A model generated the notes under the pieces. That model did no database searches. It was not told the DNA's origin and saw nothing but the letters and a program-made list of their open reading frames with translations. The translations under genes and the position numbers were made by a program. From assembly GCA_913054485.1 (NCBI GenBank), contig CAJXHQ010000191.1, positions 1 through 6,368 on the forward strand: 6,368 bases of DNA. The letters are read 5' to 3'. Origin of the DNA: an uncultured Paracoccaceae bacterium (GTDB taxonomy: Bacteria > Pseudomonadota > Alphaproteobacteria > Rhodobacterales > Rhodobacteraceae). Positions 6,348 through 6,368 of this stretch are shown here, one piece after another; the first letter of the stretch is position 1; each line of letters starts with the position of its first letter.

Positions 6348-6368
6348 CCTTTTCCAAAATACTCCGGG
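6348..6368 (-). repeat. Recurrent intergenic element, copy 2 (reaches the window edge)
   Basis: On the minus strand this reads CCCGGAGTATTTTGG then AAAAGG followed by TGAAC. It matches the element at 3971-3998 in order and orientation: CCCGG, a TATTTT core, then an A-rich part leading to TGAA. It lies upstream of the metallo-beta-lactamase-fold gene and may be the 3' end signal of a gene outside the window. Confidence 0.4.

Overview
The window is GC-rich and carries six recognisable protein genes, two small genes, one decayed transporter gene and several non-coding signals. Base composition, the gene families and recurrent intergenic elements of the type CCCGG..TATTTT..AA..TGAA suggest an alphaproteobacterium of the Rhodobacteraceae/Roseobacter group (Leisingera or Phaeobacter-like). 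That placement is an inference from sequence style, not from a search. There is no rRNA, tRNA, CRISPR array, transposase or phage gene.

Layout. Positions 1-448 (minus) hold the N-terminal third of a SulP-family anion transporter that runs off the left edge. Positions 577-1063 (minus) hold a broken EamA/DMT-type transporter: its first five-helix repeat is intact, but almost all of the second repeat is missing and the last helix is in another frame. A divergent intergenic region follows, then mtnP (1249-2124, plus; GTG start) for methylthioadenosine phosphorylase, closed by a textbook terminator at 2148-2180. A LysE/RhtB-type amino-acid exporter (2259-2888, plus) comes next. It converges with a 57-aa ribbon-helix-helix protein gene (2892-3065, minus). 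That gene is divergent from a 39-aa basic small ORF (3188-3307, plus), and a 32-bp, nearly perfect dyad (3098-3129) lies between the two. apt (3418-3957, plus) follows, preceded by a perfect 11-bp inverted repeat whose right arm contains its Shine-Dalgarno sequence. On the right, an apparent minus-strand operon holds an exported metallo-beta-lactamase-fold protein (5479-6300) followed by a D-2-hydroxyglutarate/D-lactate/glycolate dehydrogenase-type flavoprotein (4024-5439). A strong hairpin lies between the convergent apt and flavoprotein genes.

Function. MtnP and Apt form a logical pair: MtnP phosphorolyses methylthioadenosine (a polyamine and homoserine-lactone synthesis by-product) to adenine and methylthioribose-1-phosphate, and Apt converts adenine to AMP. 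They are separated by about 1.3 kb holding the exporter, the RHH regulator and the small ORF, which look like accessory content. The part that best merits a second look is the RHH gene / dyad / 39-aa ORF unit, which resembles a self-controlled divergent regulatory module with a small protein of unknown role. The possible RNA switch over the apt ribosome-binding site comes next. I did not find a clear-cut new large system.
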